Of a stretch of 64,000 nt of DNA, positions 39,367-48,673 are shown in pieces. The notes beneath the pieces were generated by a model, which saw only the letters and a list, made by a program, of their open reading frames with translations, was not told where the DNA came from and searched no databases. The stretch is from an uncultured Sphingomonadaceae bacterium. GTDB lineage: Bacteria; Pseudomonadota; Alphaproteobacteria; Sphingomonadales; Sphingomonadaceae. The position numbers and the translations under genes were made by a program. Location of the stretch: positions 1 through 64,000 of the forward strand of contig CAIQHF010000011.1 in NCBI GenBank assembly GCA_903871605.1, written 5' to 3'. Position 1 is the stretch's first letter. Every line of letters begins with the position of its first letter.

Positions 39367-42300
39367 GTGCAAGGTAACGAAGGCGAGGAATCGGGAGGAC
39401 CGGCTCGGCGACGCCTGATCGTCGCGGCGTGGCTCGGCGGCGGTGTCGCGCTGACGGCGTTGCTTGCCGTCTGGGCCGAACGCCGGCCGATCGTCGCGCA
39501 TTTCGTCGACGACCGGCTCGCCGCGGCGCGGGTGCCGGCCGACTATCACATCGTCGCGATCGGTCCCTTCGTGCAGCGGCTGGAGAATGTCCGGATCGGC
39601 GATCGCGCAGCACCCGATCTCACCGCGCGCAGCGTCGAGCTGCAGCTGGGCTATGGCTGGCGCGGTCCCTATCTGCGCGCCGTGCGCGCCGAGGGCGTCC
39701 GGCTCAATGCCAGGCTGATCGACGGCCGGGTTTCGCTGGGCGCTCTCGACCGGCTGCTGCCGTCCTCGACCGGCGCGCCGCTCGCCTTGCCCGACCTCGG
39801 TGTCGCGCTGAACGACGCGCAGGTCGCGCTCGATACGCCGGCGGGCGCGATCGGCGCCGCGATCGAAGGCGAGGGCAATCTCGCCGGCGGCTTCGCGGGG
39901 CGTGTCACTGCCGCGGCGCCGCTGCTCTCGGCCGGTGGCTGCGCGGTCCGAGGCGTTGCCGCGGACGTCCGCGTGACGATCGTCGAACGGAAACCCCGCG
40001 TGGTCGGGCCACTCGATCTGGCGGCTGCCGCCTGTCCCGCACAGCGGCTCGCGCTCGAAAAGGGCCGTGCGACGCTCGACATGCGCTTCGCCCCCTCGCT
40101 CGATCACTGGCAGGGCGGGGCGGCGCTTGTCGGTTTTGCGGGCCGTGCGGGCACATTGCGCTTTGGCGGCACATCCGGGCTGGTGACGCTCGCGGGCGAT
40201 ACCAAGCGGATCGAGGGTACGACCGGGGTGACCCTGGCGACGGTCTCGGGCCCGGGCGCGACGGCGGCCAGCCTGATGCTGGGCGGGCGCTACCGTTATG
40301 CTCCGGGCGTGGCCGGGTTGATCTTCGCAGGCGACGTCGCCGCGCGGCACGCCGCGCTGGCCGCCGATCGGCGCGCGGCCTTGCTGCGGATCGCGCCGGG
40401 ACTGGCGGGGACCCCGATCGCGCCGCTCGCCGCGCGCGCGGTCTCGGGGCTCGATCGCTTGCTCGCCGATGCCGATGCGGATGCGCGGATCGCCTTCGCC
40501 GCGGGCGGCTCGGCGGGAGCGGGCTTCAGCGTCCGTAGCCTCGCGCTGACCGGGCGCGACGGCGGCTTCGTCAAGATCGCCGAGGGCGACGGCTTCGGCT
40601 GGCAGGCAGCCGATCGTCGGTGGCGCGTCGATGGCCGGATCATCACGGGCGGCGGCACATTGCCGACGCTCGACGTTCGGCTCGACCAGCACGTTGCCGG
40701 GGCCCCCGTCGATGGCGTCGCGCGACTCGCGCCCTATGCGGCCGGCGGCGCGCGGCTGACGATGGCACCGCTGGTCTTCCGCTCGACCGGAACGGCGACG
40801 CGCTTCGCCACCGCGGTGACGCTCGACGGCCCGCTCGGATCGGGGCGCGTCGAGGGGCTGGCGATGCCGCTCGCCGGGACGATCGACACGCGCGGCGGCT
40901 TCGCGATCGGCGAAGGCTGCGTGCCGCTCAGCTTCCGGATGCTCACGGTCGGCAGCGTCACGCTCGATCCGGCGCGGATCGGACTGTGCGGCGATGGCGG
41001 GGCGCCGCTGGTGTCGCGCGGGGCGGGGGGCGCGCTGCGCTATGGCGCGTCGATCATCGATCTGCGGCTGAGCGGCCATTCGGGCGCGGCGCCGCTTTCG
41101 GTCATGGCGGCACGCGCCGATCTGTCGGGGCAAGGCGTCGCGATCCGCCAGCTCGCGCTGCGACTCGGCGAGGGCGAATCGGCCACGCGGCTCGACGCCG
41201 ACCGCATCGATGGCGCCGTCGCGAACGGCGCGTTCACCGGCCCGTTTGCCGGCGCAGCCGCCCAGATCGCGCACGTGCCGCTCAAGCTGGCCGATCTCGC
41301 GGGACGCTGGACGCTCGCGGGTGGCGCGCTGACGCTCGCCGGCGACGCGACCGTCGCCGATGCCGATCCCGTGCCGCGATTCGCGCCGCTGCGCGCGCAT
41401 GACGCGGCGCTCCGTTTCGCGGACGGCCGGATCGCGGCCACGGCGGCGCTGCACGAGCCCAAGAGCGACACGCTCGTCACCGCGCTCGTGGTTCGTCATG
41501 ATCTGGCGAGCGGCACGGGCAGCGCGACGCTCGACGTGCCGGGTATCCACTTCGTGCCGAAGGGCCTCCAGCCGGAGACGCTGACGCCGCTGACGCTCGG
41601 CGTCATCGCCAACACCGCGGGAACCGTCGCGGGCGAAGGGCGGATCGACTGGACGAATGCCGGCGTCACCAGCCGCGGACGCTTCCATACCGACGGCATC
41701 GATCTCGCTGCTGCATTCGGGCCGGTGAGCAGGATCGTCGGGACGATCAGCTTCACCGATCTGCTCGGCATGGTGACGGCGCCGCACCAAGAGGCGACGA
41801 TCGCCGAGGTCAATCCCGGCGTCGCGGTGTCGGGCGGCGTCGTCCATTATCAGCTGCTCGCCGGGCAAAGGGTGCTGGTCGAGGATGCGCGCTGGCCCTT
41901 TGCCGGCGGCGAGCTGATCCTCGACCGATCGCTGCTCAGCTTCGACCAGACCGCGCAACGGCATCTCACCTTCCACATCATCGGCCTCGACGCTGCCGCC
42001 TTCGTCCAGCAGCTGGCTTTCCCCAATATCTCCGCGACGGGGATATTCGACGGCACGCTGCCGATGGTGTTCGACCAGACCGGCGGGCGAATCGAGCGCG
42101 GCGAACTCGTCGCGCGGCGCGGCGGCGGCGCGCTCGCCTATGTCGGCGAACTCAGCAATGCGCAGCTGGGCTCGATGGGCAAGCTCGCCTTCGATGCATT
42201 GAAGGCGATCCGCTATTCCTCGCTGTCGATCGGGCTCGACGGGCGGCTCGACGGCGAGATCGTCAGCAGCGTCCGGTTCGACGGCGTGCGGCAGGAGACC

Positions 42301-42519
42301 GGCGAGACGACGATGGCCGCCCGGCTGATCCGCAACCTGCCGTTCCGCTTCAATATCCAGGTGCGCGCGCCGTTCCGCGGGCTGATGGGATCGGCGCGGG
42401 CCTTTGTCGACCCCGGCGTGCTGCTCGCGAACGGCGTGCCGCCGGCCGCCGCGCCCCCTACGCCGCCTGCCGCCTTGCCCGGCGCCGTTCAGCCTGCCGA
42501 AAGCGAGACCATGCGATGA
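39367..42519 (+). CDS. ydbH: YdbH family AsmA-like envelope lipid-transport protein
   Basis: Large inner-membrane-anchored periplasmic protein. In E. coli, YdbH acts with TamB and YhdP in moving phospholipids to the outer membrane. GTG start at 39367, 1050 residues. One N-terminal transmembrane helix (LIVAAWLGGGVALTALLAVW) is followed by a long beta-rich region and the conserved C-terminal domain (ISATGIFDGTLPMVF and KLAFDALKAIRYSSLSIGLD). It overlaps ynbE as ATGA and is followed by ydbL, reproducing the E. coli gene order. Confidence 0.9.
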   Translation: MQGNEGEESGGPARRRLIVAAWLGGGVALTALLAVWAERRPIVAHFVDDRLAAARVPADYHIVAIGPFVQRLENVRIGDRAAPDLTARSVELQLGYGWRGPYLRAVRAEGVRLNARLIDGRVSLGALDRLLPSSTGAPLALPDLGVALNDAQVALDTPAGAIGAAIEGEGNLAGGFAGRVTAAAPLLSAGGCAVRGVAADVRVTIVERKPRVVGPLDLAAAACPAQRLALEKGRATLDMRFAPSLDHWQGGAALVGFAGRAGTLRFGGTSGLVTLAGDTKRIEGTTGVTLATVSGPGATAASLMLGGRYRYAPGVAGLIFAGDVAARHAALAADRRAALLRIAPGLAGTPIAPLAARAVSGLDRLLADADADARIAFAAGGSAGAGFSVRSLALTGRDGGFVKIAEGDGFGWQAADRRWRVDGRIITGGGTLPTLDVRLDQHVAGAPVDGVARLAPYAAGGARLTMAPLVFRSTGTATRFATAVTLDGPLGSGRVEGLAMPLAGTIDTRGGFAIGEGCVPLSFRMLTVGSVTLDPARIGLCGDGGAPLVSRGAGGALRYGASIIDLRLSGHSGAAPLSVMAARADLSGQGVAIRQLALRLGEGESATRLDADRIDGAVANGAFTGPFAGAAAQIAHVPLKLADLAGRWTLAGGALTLAGDATVADADPVPRFAPLRAHDAALRFADGRIAATAALHEPKSDTLVTALVVRHDLASGTGSATLDVPGIHFVPKGLQPETLTPLTLGVIANTAGTVAGEGRIDWTNAGVTSRGRFHTDGIDLAAAFGPVSRIVGTISFTDLLGMVTAPHQEATIAEVNPGVAVSGGVVHYQLLAGQRVLVEDARWPFAGGELILDRSLLSFDQTAQRHLTFHIIGLDAAAFVQQLAFPNISATGIFDGTLPMVFDQTGGRIERGELVARRGGGALAYVGELSNAQLGSMGKLAFDALKAIRYSSLSIGLDGRLDGEIVSSVRFDGVRQETGETTMAARLIRNLPFRFNIQVRAPFRGLMGSARAFVDPGVLLANGVPPAAAPPTPPAALPGAVQPAESETMR

Positions 42520-42752
42520 AACACCATGTATTGACGACGAACCGTTGTGATGCGAGCCCAGTGGGCATGGTCCTGCGCCTTCTCTCTGTTGCCGCTGCGG
42601 GCACGTTGCTCGCGGGCTGCATTTCGGTGAAGGCGCCCGACAAGCCGATCGAGATCAATCTCAACATCAACGTCAAGCAGGAGGTCGTGGTCAGCCTCAA
42701 GCAGGATGCCCAGGATCTCATCGCCAACAACCCGGAGCTGTTCCCGAAATGA
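42516..42752 (+). CDS. ynbE: YnbE-like outer-membrane lipoprotein
   Basis: 78-residue lipoprotein with lipobox LLAGC and the family stretch EINLNINVKQEVVVSLKQDA. In E. coli, YnbE binds the C-terminus of YdbH and completes its bridge to the outer membrane. The ATG at 42516 overlaps the ydbH stop; an internal ATG at 42567 (VLRLLSVAAAGTLLAGC follows) would give a more compact signal peptide. Coupled at the end to ydbL. Confidence 0.9.
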   Translation: MKHHVLTTNRCDASPVGMVLRLLSVAAAGTLLAGCISVKAPDKPIEINLNINVKQEVVVSLKQDAQDLIANNPELFPK

Positions 42753-43135
42753 CGCGGAAATCCAGCATCTCACTCGCCTTCGCCGCATTCGCGCTGGCAT
42801 GGGGCGGCGCATCGGTGGCGCTCGCGCAGGATGCCGAGGTCGATAGCGCGCTGGCCTCCGGAATCGTCGGCGAGCAGGCGGACGGCTATCTCGGCTTCGC
42901 CAAGGCGCCGTCGCCGTCGGTCCGCGCGAAGGTCGACGCGATCAACATCAAGCGGCGCGAGGCCTATACCAAGGTCGCGCAGACCAAGAATGTCCCGATC
43001 GAGGCGTTCGCGGTGTCGATCGGCTGCAACACGCTGTCGGGGCTCAAGGCGGGCCGCGCCTACAGCATCGCCAAGGGCGTGTGGGCGACCAAGGGGGCGG
43101 CGCCGATCACGCTTCCGTCGCAGTGCGGGGGGTGA
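42749..43135 (+). CDS. ydbL: YdbL family periplasmic protein (DUF1318)
   Basis: 128 residues with a Sec signal (AFAALAWGGASVALAQ in approximate form) and the DUF1318 core (VGEQADGYLGFAKAPSP, VRAKVDAINIKRREAYTKVA). In E. coli, YdbL is thought to keep YnbE from assembling too far. It overlaps ynbE by 4 nt, so all three proteins come from one message. A palindromic repeat pair follows. Confidence 0.92.
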   Translation: MTRKSSISLAFAAFALAWGGASVALAQDAEVDSALASGIVGEQADGYLGFAKAPSPSVRAKVDAINIKRREAYTKVAQTKNVPIEAFAVSIGCNTLSGLKAGRAYSIAKGVWATKGAAPITLPSQCGG

Positions 43136-43138
43136 ACG

Positions 43139-43215
43139 TTCCCCGGCGAAAGCCGGGGTCCAGGGGCTTTGCGCGCCGCACCGGCAAATCCGGGCCCCGG
43201 CGTTTGCCGGGGAAC
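43139..43215. repeat. Dispersed palindromic repeat, family A
   Basis: CCCCGGCGAAAGCCGGGG with TCCAGG and inverted partner CCCCGGCGTTTGCCGGGG, right after ydbL and before the Fo operon. Confidence 0.85.
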
Positions 43216-43349
43216 TGAGACGGCGTTTCAGCAGATGAAGCCATTTCCTCCTTCGGTTCGGCAAGATTGACTTGGGCTTACGCTCTTCCTAAGGGGAGCC
43301 CGCCGAGGGGGCGAGCCCGTGGCATGCGCCTCCCGGAGTGGGAGAGAGC

Positions 43350-43664
43350 ATGGCGCAGGAAGAACCCGGACGGATCCCGGAAGGTGGCGGGGGCCCCGCA
43401 TCGCTCGAGCAGCGATTGCGTGCGGCCCGCGATGCCGAGACGGCACGGACGAATATGACCGCCGCTAAGCCTCGCAAGGGGTATAACCAGGGCGCTCGCA
43501 TATTGACCGAGCTGATCGCGGGGCCCGCTGGCGGGGGGATTGTCGGCTGGTTGCTTGACCGCTGGCTCGGAACCTCGCCTTGGCTCCTCTTGGTGATGCT
43601 GTTCCTCGGGTTCGGCGTCGCCGTCAGGAACATCTATCGCATTTCGAACGAGCGCCCGGAGTAA
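43350..43664 (+). CDS. atpI: ATP synthase assembly protein I (AtpI)
   Basis: Small membrane protein that assists c-ring assembly. The ATG at 43350 with GGAGAG before it gives 104 residues; the frame opens 12 nt earlier. An N-terminal charged region is followed by two transmembrane helices ([17 protein letters not shown] and [15 protein letters not shown]). It is the usual first gene of the Fo operon. A TTGACT at 43266 could be a -35 element, but the -10 is poor. Confidence 0.93.
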   Translation: MAQEEPGRIPEGGGGPASLEQRLRAARDAETARTNMTAAKPRKGYNQGARILTELIAGPAGGGIVGWLLDRWLGTSPWLLLVMLFLGFGVAVRNIYRISNERPE

Positions 43665-43696
43665 TTCGGGCGCTTCGAGCATGAGAAGGGTCCAGA

Positions 43697-44485
43697 GTGG
43701 CAGCGGAAGCCAGCGCGATCGATCCGATGGCGCAATTCCATATCGATCCCGTGATCGGTTCGGGTTGGTCCCTATTCGGGCACAACATCGCCTTCACCAA
43801 CAGCGCGGCCTTCATGGTGATCGTGCTCGCGGTGCTGTGGCTGTTCATGCTGGGCGGCATGCGCCGCGAGCTGATCCCCGGCCGCTGGCAGGTCGCGGTC
43901 GAATCGATGACCAGCTTCGTCGCCAACATGATCGACGCGAACATCGGACCCAAGGGCAAGCATTTCACGCCCTACGTCTTCTCGCTCTTCATGTTCATCC
44001 TGCTCGCCAACTTCATCGGGCTGTTCCCGCTGGCGATCATCCCCGGGCTGCATGCCTTCACCGTCACCAGTCACATCACGGTGACGGGCGTGCTCGCGGT
44101 GATGAGCTTCTCGATCGTGCTGTTCGTCGGCTTCGTGAAGCACGGGCTCAAATTCTTCTCGCTGTTCGCGCCGCACGGCACGCCCTGGTACCTGCTGATC
44201 CTGATCTTCCCGATCGAGCTGGTCTCCTTCCTGGTGCGTCCGTTCAGCCTCGGCCTGCGACTGTTCGTGGCGATGACCGCCGGGCATATCCTGCTCGACG
44301 TGTTCGCCAGCTTCATCATCCAGGGGCTCAACGCGCACAGTGCGATCGGCCCGGTGGTGAGCATATTGAGCTTCCTGATGGTGATTGCGGTGAGCGCGCT
44401 CGAACTGCTGATCGCCGCCATCCAGGCCTACGTCTTCGCATTGCTCACGTCGCTCTATTTGAACGACGCGATCAACCTGCACTAA
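43697..44485 (+). CDS. atpB: ATP synthase Fo subunit a
   Basis: Membrane subunit forming the proton half-channels. GTG start at 43697, 262 residues, five to six hydrophobic helices. The essential Arg lies in [16 protein letters not shown], and the C-terminal helix [18 protein letters not shown] is typical. 32 nt after atpI. Confidence 0.97.
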   Translation: MAAEASAIDPMAQFHIDPVIGSGWSLFGHNIAFTNSAAFMVIVLAVLWLFMLGGMRRELIPGRWQVAVESMTSFVANMIDANIGPKGKHFTPYVFSLFMFILLANFIGLFPLAIIPGLHAFTVTSHITVTGVLAVMSFSIVLFVGFVKHGLKFFSLFAPHGTPWYLLILIFPIELVSFLVRPFSLGLRLFVAMTAGHILLDVFASFIIQGLNAHSAIGPVVSILSFLMVIAVSALELLIAAIQAYVFALLTSLYLNDAINLH

Positions 44486-44523
44486 GTTCACCCGTTTTTC
44501 GGTTTCAAACGAAGGAATACATC

Positions 44524-44757
44524 ATGGATCTCGCTTCCGCCAAGTTCATCGGTGCCGGTCTCGCGGCGATCGGCGTGGGTCTCGCGGCGCTCGGCGTCGG
44601 CAACGTGTTCGGCTCGTTCCTCGAGGGTGCGCTGCGCAACCCGGGTGCCGCCGACGGCCAGCAGGGCCGTCTGTTCATCGGCTTCGCCGCCGCCGAGCTT
44701 CTCGGCCTGATCGCGTTCGTCGTCGCGATCCTCATCCTGTTCGTCGTCAAGGGCTGA
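44524..44757 (+). CDS. atpE: ATP synthase Fo subunit c
   Basis: Proton-carrying ring subunit. 77 residues forming two hydrophobic helices joined by a polar loop with the conserved RNPGA. The ion-binding carboxylate is the Glu in [13 protein letters not shown]. The Gly-rich first helix ([10 protein letters not shown]) is as expected. It is followed by a strong hairpin that may raise its mRNA level over the b/b' genes. Confidence 0.98.
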   Translation: MDLASAKFIGAGLAAIGVGLAALGVGNVFGSFLEGALRNPGAADGQQGRLFIGFAAAELLGLIAFVVAILILFVVKG

Positions 44758-44765
44758 CGTCCCGG

Positions 44766-44796
44766 CTGCCGGGGCCGGTCTGACCGGTCCCGGCAG
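44766..44796 (+). promoter_or_regulatory. Stable hairpin between atpE and atpF'
   Basis: 13-bp stem (CTGCCGGGGCCGG facing CCGGTCCCGGCAG, one wobble pair) with a 5-nt loop, 8 nt after the atpE stop. No T run follows, so it is not a complete terminator. It could protect the upstream atpE message from 3' decay or partly attenuate downstream transcription. Confidence 0.7.
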
Positions 44797-44810
44797 GGGC
44801 GGAGGAACGC

Positions 44811-45302
44811 ATGCCACAAATCGATCAGATCTCTTCGATCTACGCCTCGCAGCTGGTCTGGCTGCTGCTGGTGTTCGCGATCATCTATGTGGTGATCGGG
44901 CGCGGCATGCTGCCCAAGATCGAGGGCACGATCCACGCGCGCGCCGACAAGGTCTCGGGCGATCTCGCCGCGGCCGAGGCGGCCCGCGATGCGGCGTCCG
45001 CACTCGACCGCGACTATCATGCCGAGATGGACGCCGCGCACCAAGGTGCGGCGGGCGCGATCCAGAAGGCGAAGGACGAGGCGGTGCGCGACAGCGAGCT
45101 CAAGCTCCGCCTCGCGCACGACCAGATCGCCGAGCGGATGCACCATGCCGAGCTCGCGCTCGGCGAGGCGCGCGCGCACGCGTTCGGCGAGATCGAGAAT
45201 GTCGCCGCCGACGCGGTGCGCGACATCGTCGCCCGGCTGTCGGGTGCGGACGTGAGCGAGGGCGAAGCGCTCGTCGCGGTCCGCGCCAGCCTGGCCGCAT
45301 GA
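44811..45302 (+). CDS. ATP synthase Fo subunit b'
   Basis: First of the two b-type stalk subunits; b and b' pairs are found in photosynthetic bacteria and alphaproteobacteria. 163 residues. One N-terminal membrane helix (LVWLLLVFAIIYVVIG) leads into a long Ala/Glu/Arg-rich coiled-coil. 13 nt before atpF. Often called atpF2 or atpX. Confidence 0.94.
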   Translation: MPQIDQISSIYASQLVWLLLVFAIIYVVIGRGMLPKIEGTIHARADKVSGDLAAAEAARDAASALDRDYHAEMDAAHQGAAGAIQKAKDEAVRDSELKLRLAHDQIAERMHHAELALGEARAHAFGEIENVAADAVRDIVARLSGADVSEGEALVAVRASLAA

Positions 45303-45315
45303 GGATATCGAACCG

Positions 45316-45870
45316 ATGACCGCTCCGTCGCAAGCCGTGCAGGCCGCCACGACCGCCTCGGTCGGGCAGGCCGTCGTCGAGCACGAGGATACCGCCTTCG
45401 GTCTCGGCCCTCCGGGCTGGGTCGCGCTGTCGATGATCGTGGTGATCCTCCTCATGGTCTGGAAGAAGGTGCCGCAGCTGATCGGCCGCGGGCTCGACGC
45501 CAAGATCGCGACGATCCGCAAGCAACTCGACGAGGCCGCCGCGCTGCGCGCCGAGGCCGAAGCGATGCGCGCCGACATCCAGAAGAAGGCGGCCGAGGCG
45601 CACAAGGAAGCCGAGGCGATCCTCAAGGGCGCGCAGACCGAGGCAAACCAGCTTGTCGCGCAGGCCAAGATCGACGCCGACCAGCTGATCGAGCGCCGCG
45701 CCAAGATGGCCGAAGACAAAATCGCCGCCGCCGAGCGCAGCGCGATTGCCGACGTGCGCGCGCGGGCGGCTTCGGCCGCGGCGTCGGCGGCTGCGGCGAT
45801 CATTGGGCAGCGGCATGACGCGGGGGCGGACAAGGCGCTGATCGATCGGACGATCGCCGGGCTGAACTGA
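45316..45870 (+). CDS. atpF: ATP synthase Fo subunit b
   Basis: Second stalk subunit, 184 residues. An N-terminal extension (about 30 residues) precedes the membrane helix (WVALSMIVVILLMVW) and the long coiled-coil rich in KAEAxA patterns. The last gene of the Fo operon, ended by the intrinsic terminator at 45893. Pairs with b' as the peripheral stalk that meets delta, encoded 42 kb away in the F1 operon. Confidence 0.96.
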   Translation: MTAPSQAVQAATTASVGQAVVEHEDTAFGLGPPGWVALSMIVVILLMVWKKVPQLIGRGLDAKIATIRKQLDEAAALRAEAEAMRADIQKKAAEAHKEAEAILKGAQTEANQLVAQAKIDADQLIERRAKMAEDKIAAAERSAIADVRARAASAAASAAAAIIGQRHDAGADKALIDRTIAGLN

Positions 45871-45892
45871 GCGGTTCCCTCTCAAACGATAC

Positions 45893-45929
45893 AGAGCCTC
45901 TCCGCAGCGATGCGGGGAGGCTCTTTTTG
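45893..45929 (+). terminator. Intrinsic terminator of the Fo operon
   Basis: 13-bp stem (AGAGCCTCTCCGC facing GCGGGGAGGCTCT, one wobble pair) followed by a TTTTT run, 22 nt after the atpF stop. Confidence 0.9.
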
Positions 45930-45944
45930 TTTGAGGACATTCCC

Positions 45945-46030
45945 GTCCGCCTTCGTCCTGAGCGACGTCGAAGGACGTGCTGCAAGCGCAGCGTTTGGGT
46001 CACGCACTTCGACGCCGCTCAATGCGAACG
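45945..46030. repeat. Dispersed palindromic repeat, family B
   Basis: CGTCCTGAGCGACGTCGAAG with GACGTGCTGC at the left, and CACTTCGACGCCGCTCAATG with CGAACGG at the right, between the Fo terminator and the DUF4337 gene. Confidence 0.75.
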
Positions 46031-46053
46031 GCTTTGGTGGAACCCCCGCTAAC

Positions 46054-46599
46054 CTAGCTCAAAAACGCCACCAGCGCATCGGGGTGGATCGGCAACTGCG
46101 CGAACCCCGCGACCAGGAACAGCACGCCGAGCACTGCCGATCCCCACGCCAGCCAGAGCAAGCCGAAGCTCTCCGCCAGCGCCGCGATTGCCGAGACCGC
46201 GAGCGCGATCGACAGGAAGCCGTCGGACAGGTCGAACTGGTCGTCGCGATAGCCCTGGACGGCATAATCCGCCTCGGCCGCCTGGGCCTTGGCCTTGATG
46301 TCCCTGGCTTCGCCCTTGTAGCGAGCATTCTCCGACGTTGCCGCCGCCGCCGGCGTCGCGCCGGTCGCCGACTGGCCGAGCAGCGTCGCGGCGATCGCCT
46401 GGTCGTGCGCCTTGATCTGCGTCGCTTGATATTCGCTCCACAGGTCGATCTTGGTCGCCTGGTCCGCCTGCATGGCCTGGACGATATTGTCGTCCTTGAT
46501 CTTGCCCACCGCCATCACGACGCTGAGCACGACGACCGTGGTGACGACCATCCGGTTGAGCCGGCGATCCGTGATCTCGGGAAGTTCGATGTCGCTCAT
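46054..46599 (-). CDS. DUF4337 family membrane protein
   Basis: 181 residues. One hydrophobic segment near the N-terminus (MVVTTVVVLSVVMAVG), then a helical, charged middle (KAKAQAAEADYAVQGYRDDQ) and two C-terminal helices (FLSIALAVSAIAALAES and LLWLAWGSAVLGVLFLVAGF, described in part). The pattern YxATQIKxH and the DUF4337 layout match the family. Function unknown. Divergent from uvrC. Confidence 0.88.
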   Translation of the reverse strand: MSDIELPEITDRRLNRMVVTTVVVLSVVMAVGKIKDDNIVQAMQADQATKIDLWSEYQATQIKAHDQAIAATLLGQSATGATPAAAATSENARYKGEARDIKAKAQAAEADYAVQGYRDDQFDLSDGFLSIALAVSAIAALAESFGLLWLAWGSAVLGVLFLVAGFAQLPIHPDALVAFLS

Positions 46600-46685
46600 T
46601 GCCGCGGTCTAGCCTGCGCGACGGGTGAGTGCCATGAAATCTCGGTCATCTTCCCCCCTGCGCCGCGACGCCCTACATCGCGCCT

Positions 46686-48620
46686 GTGACCAGCCCGACC
46701 GACCCGACCAGCCACGATCGCTTCAACGAGGAGAAGGCGACCTACACCGTCCGCGGCGGATCGGAGCAGCCCGATCTCGAGGCCGGCGTCGCGGCGATCC
46801 GCAACGTGCTCAAGACGCTGCCGGTGCGCCCCGGCGTCTATCGGATGCAGGATGCGCGCGGCGACGTGCTCTACGTCGGCAAGGCGCGCGCGCTGCGCAA
46901 CCGCGTAACCAACTATACGCAGGTGACGCGGCTGACCCGGCGGCTGCAGCGGATGGTCGCGCAGACGCGGTCGATGACGATCGTCACCACCAACACCGAG
47001 GCCGAGGCGCTGCTGCTCGAGGCGCAGCTGATCAAGCGCTTCCGCCCGCCCTACAACGTCCTGCTGCGCGACGACAAAAGCTTCCCCTTCATCCTGCTGC
47101 GCGAGGACCACGCTTTCCCGCGCGTCCAGAAGCATCGCGGCGCTCGGCGCGCCAAGGGGCAGTATTACGGCCCGTTCGTCAGCGCCGGATCGGTGACGCG
47201 GACGCTTAATGCGCTGCAGAAGCTGTTTCTGCTCCGCTCCTGCACCGACAGCTTCTTCGCCAACCGATCGCGGCCGTGCCTGCTCCACCAGATCAAGCGC
47301 TGCTCGGCGCCCTGCGTCGACCGGATCACGCCCGAGGCCTATGCCGAGCTGGTCGAGGACGCCAAGGCGTTCCTCGCGGGCAAGTCGACCGGCGTGCAGA
47401 AGAAGATCGCCGACCAGATGAGCCAGGCGGCCGAGAATATGGACTTTGAGCAGGCCGCGGTGCTGCGCGACCGGCTGCGCGCGCTGACCGCGATCCAGGG
47501 CACGCAGGCGATCAACGCCGAGGGCGTCTCCGACGCCGACGTCTGGGCGCTGGCGTGCAAGAGCGGGACGATGTGCATCCAGGCCTTCTTCATCCGCGGC
47601 GGGCAGAATTGGGGGCATCGCAGCTTCTTCCCGCAGCATACCGCCGACGTTCCGGAGGACGAGGTGCTGACCAGCTTCCTCGCGCAATTCTACGAGGAGG
47701 TGCCCCCTGCGCGGCTGGTGCTGGTCGATCGCGATCTGGAGGAGGCCGATCTGCTCGCGCAGGCGCTGTCCGAGCGCGCCGAGCGCAAGGTCGAACTCAA
47801 GCGCCCGCAGCGCGGCGAGCAGCGGCGGCTGCTCGCCCAGGCGAGCCGCAACGCCGAGGAGGCGCTCGACCGCCACCAAGCCGAATCGACGACGCAGGGC
47901 AAGATATTGCGCGAACTCGCCGAGCTGTTCGAGCTCGGCGAACCGCCCAGGCGGATCGAGATCTACGACAACAGCCACATCATGGGCACCAACATGGTCG
48001 GCGCGATGGTCGTGGCGGGGCCCGAGGGGATGCGGCCGGGCGCCTATCGCAAGTTCAACATCAAGCGGCCCGAGACCGCGCCGGGCGACGATTTCGCGAT
48101 GATGCGCGAGGTGCTCGAGCGCCGCTTCGCGCGGCTCGAGAAGGAGGATCCCGATCGTAGGTCGGGCGAGTGGCCCGATCTGCTGCTGATCGATGGTGGC
48201 AAGGGGCAAGTCTCCGCGGTGTGCGCGGTGCTGCAGGAGGCGGGCGTCGAGGACGTGCCGATCGTCGGCATTTCCAAGGGGCCGGATCGCAACGCCGGGC
48301 GTGAGCATTTCCACCTGCCCGACGGGCGCGAATCGATGCTGCCGCTCAACTCGCCCTTGCTCTTCTACCTTCAGCGGCTGCGCGACGAGGCGCACCGCTT
48401 CGCGATCGGTACGCACCGGGCGAAGCGCGCGAAAAGCTTCGTCGCCAATCCGCTCGACGACGTCGCGGGGATCGGTCCGGCGCGCAAGAAGGCGCTGCTG
48501 ATGCATTTCGGTTCGGCCAAGGCGGTGCGCGGCGCAGCGCTGCAGGATCTCGAGCGCGCGCCGGGGATTTCCAAGGCGATGGCGCAGGCGATCCACGACC
48601 ATTTCCACCCGCGCGGCTGA
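46686..48620 (+). CDS. uvrC: Excinuclease ABC subunit C
   Basis: Makes both incisions in nucleotide-excision repair. GTG at 46686, 644 residues. The GIY-YIG domain (PGVYRMQDARGDVLYVGKAR) is followed by the UVR motif (DFEQAAVLRDRLRAL), the RNase-H-like nuclease domain (IEIYDNSHIMGTNMVGAMVV) and two helix-hairpin-helix motifs at the end (IGPARKKALLMHFGSAKAV, then APGISKAMAQAIHDHF). All intact. Confidence 0.98.
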   Translation: MTSPTDPTSHDRFNEEKATYTVRGGSEQPDLEAGVAAIRNVLKTLPVRPGVYRMQDARGDVLYVGKARALRNRVTNYTQVTRLTRRLQRMVAQTRSMTIVTTNTEAEALLLEAQLIKRFRPPYNVLLRDDKSFPFILLREDHAFPRVQKHRGARRAKGQYYGPFVSAGSVTRTLNALQKLFLLRSCTDSFFANRSRPCLLHQIKRCSAPCVDRITPEAYAELVEDAKAFLAGKSTGVQKKIADQMSQAAENMDFEQAAVLRDRLRALTAIQGTQAINAEGVSDADVWALACKSGTMCIQAFFIRGGQNWGHRSFFPQHTADVPEDEVLTSFLAQFYEEVPPARLVLVDRDLEEADLLAQALSERAERKVELKRPQRGEQRRLLAQASRNAEEALDRHQAESTTQGKILRELAELFELGEPPRRIEIYDNSHIMGTNMVGAMVVAGPEGMRPGAYRKFNIKRPETAPGDDFAMMREVLERRFARLEKEDPDRRSGEWPDLLLIDGGKGQVSAVCAVLQEAGVEDVPIVGISKGPDRNAGREHFHLPDGRESMLPLNSPLLFYLQRLRDEAHRFAIGTHRAKRAKSFVANPLDDVAGIGPARKKALLMHFGSAKAVRGAALQDLERAPGISKAMAQAIHDHFHPRG

Positions 48621-48673
48621 GCGTCGCGCGCGCGTTTACCGGATCATCGGGTTTGGCCGCTACGCGGGGCGGC

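Noticed and set aside
39313-41976. 887-residue open frame on the minus strand across ydbH
   Set aside because: It is the mirror of a real GC-rich coding frame. The translation is an Arg/Ala/Asp-rich low-information sequence, while the plus-strand ydbH has recognisable domains and coupled neighbours.
43266-43294. Sigma-70 promoter TTGACT-N17-TAAGGG for the Fo operon
   Set aside because: The -35 is fair but the -10 is poor; not strong enough to list as a feature.
46596-48608. 670-residue open frame on the minus strand over uvrC
   Set aside because: Antisense shadow of uvrC. It lacks motifs and would overlap the DUF4337 gene start.
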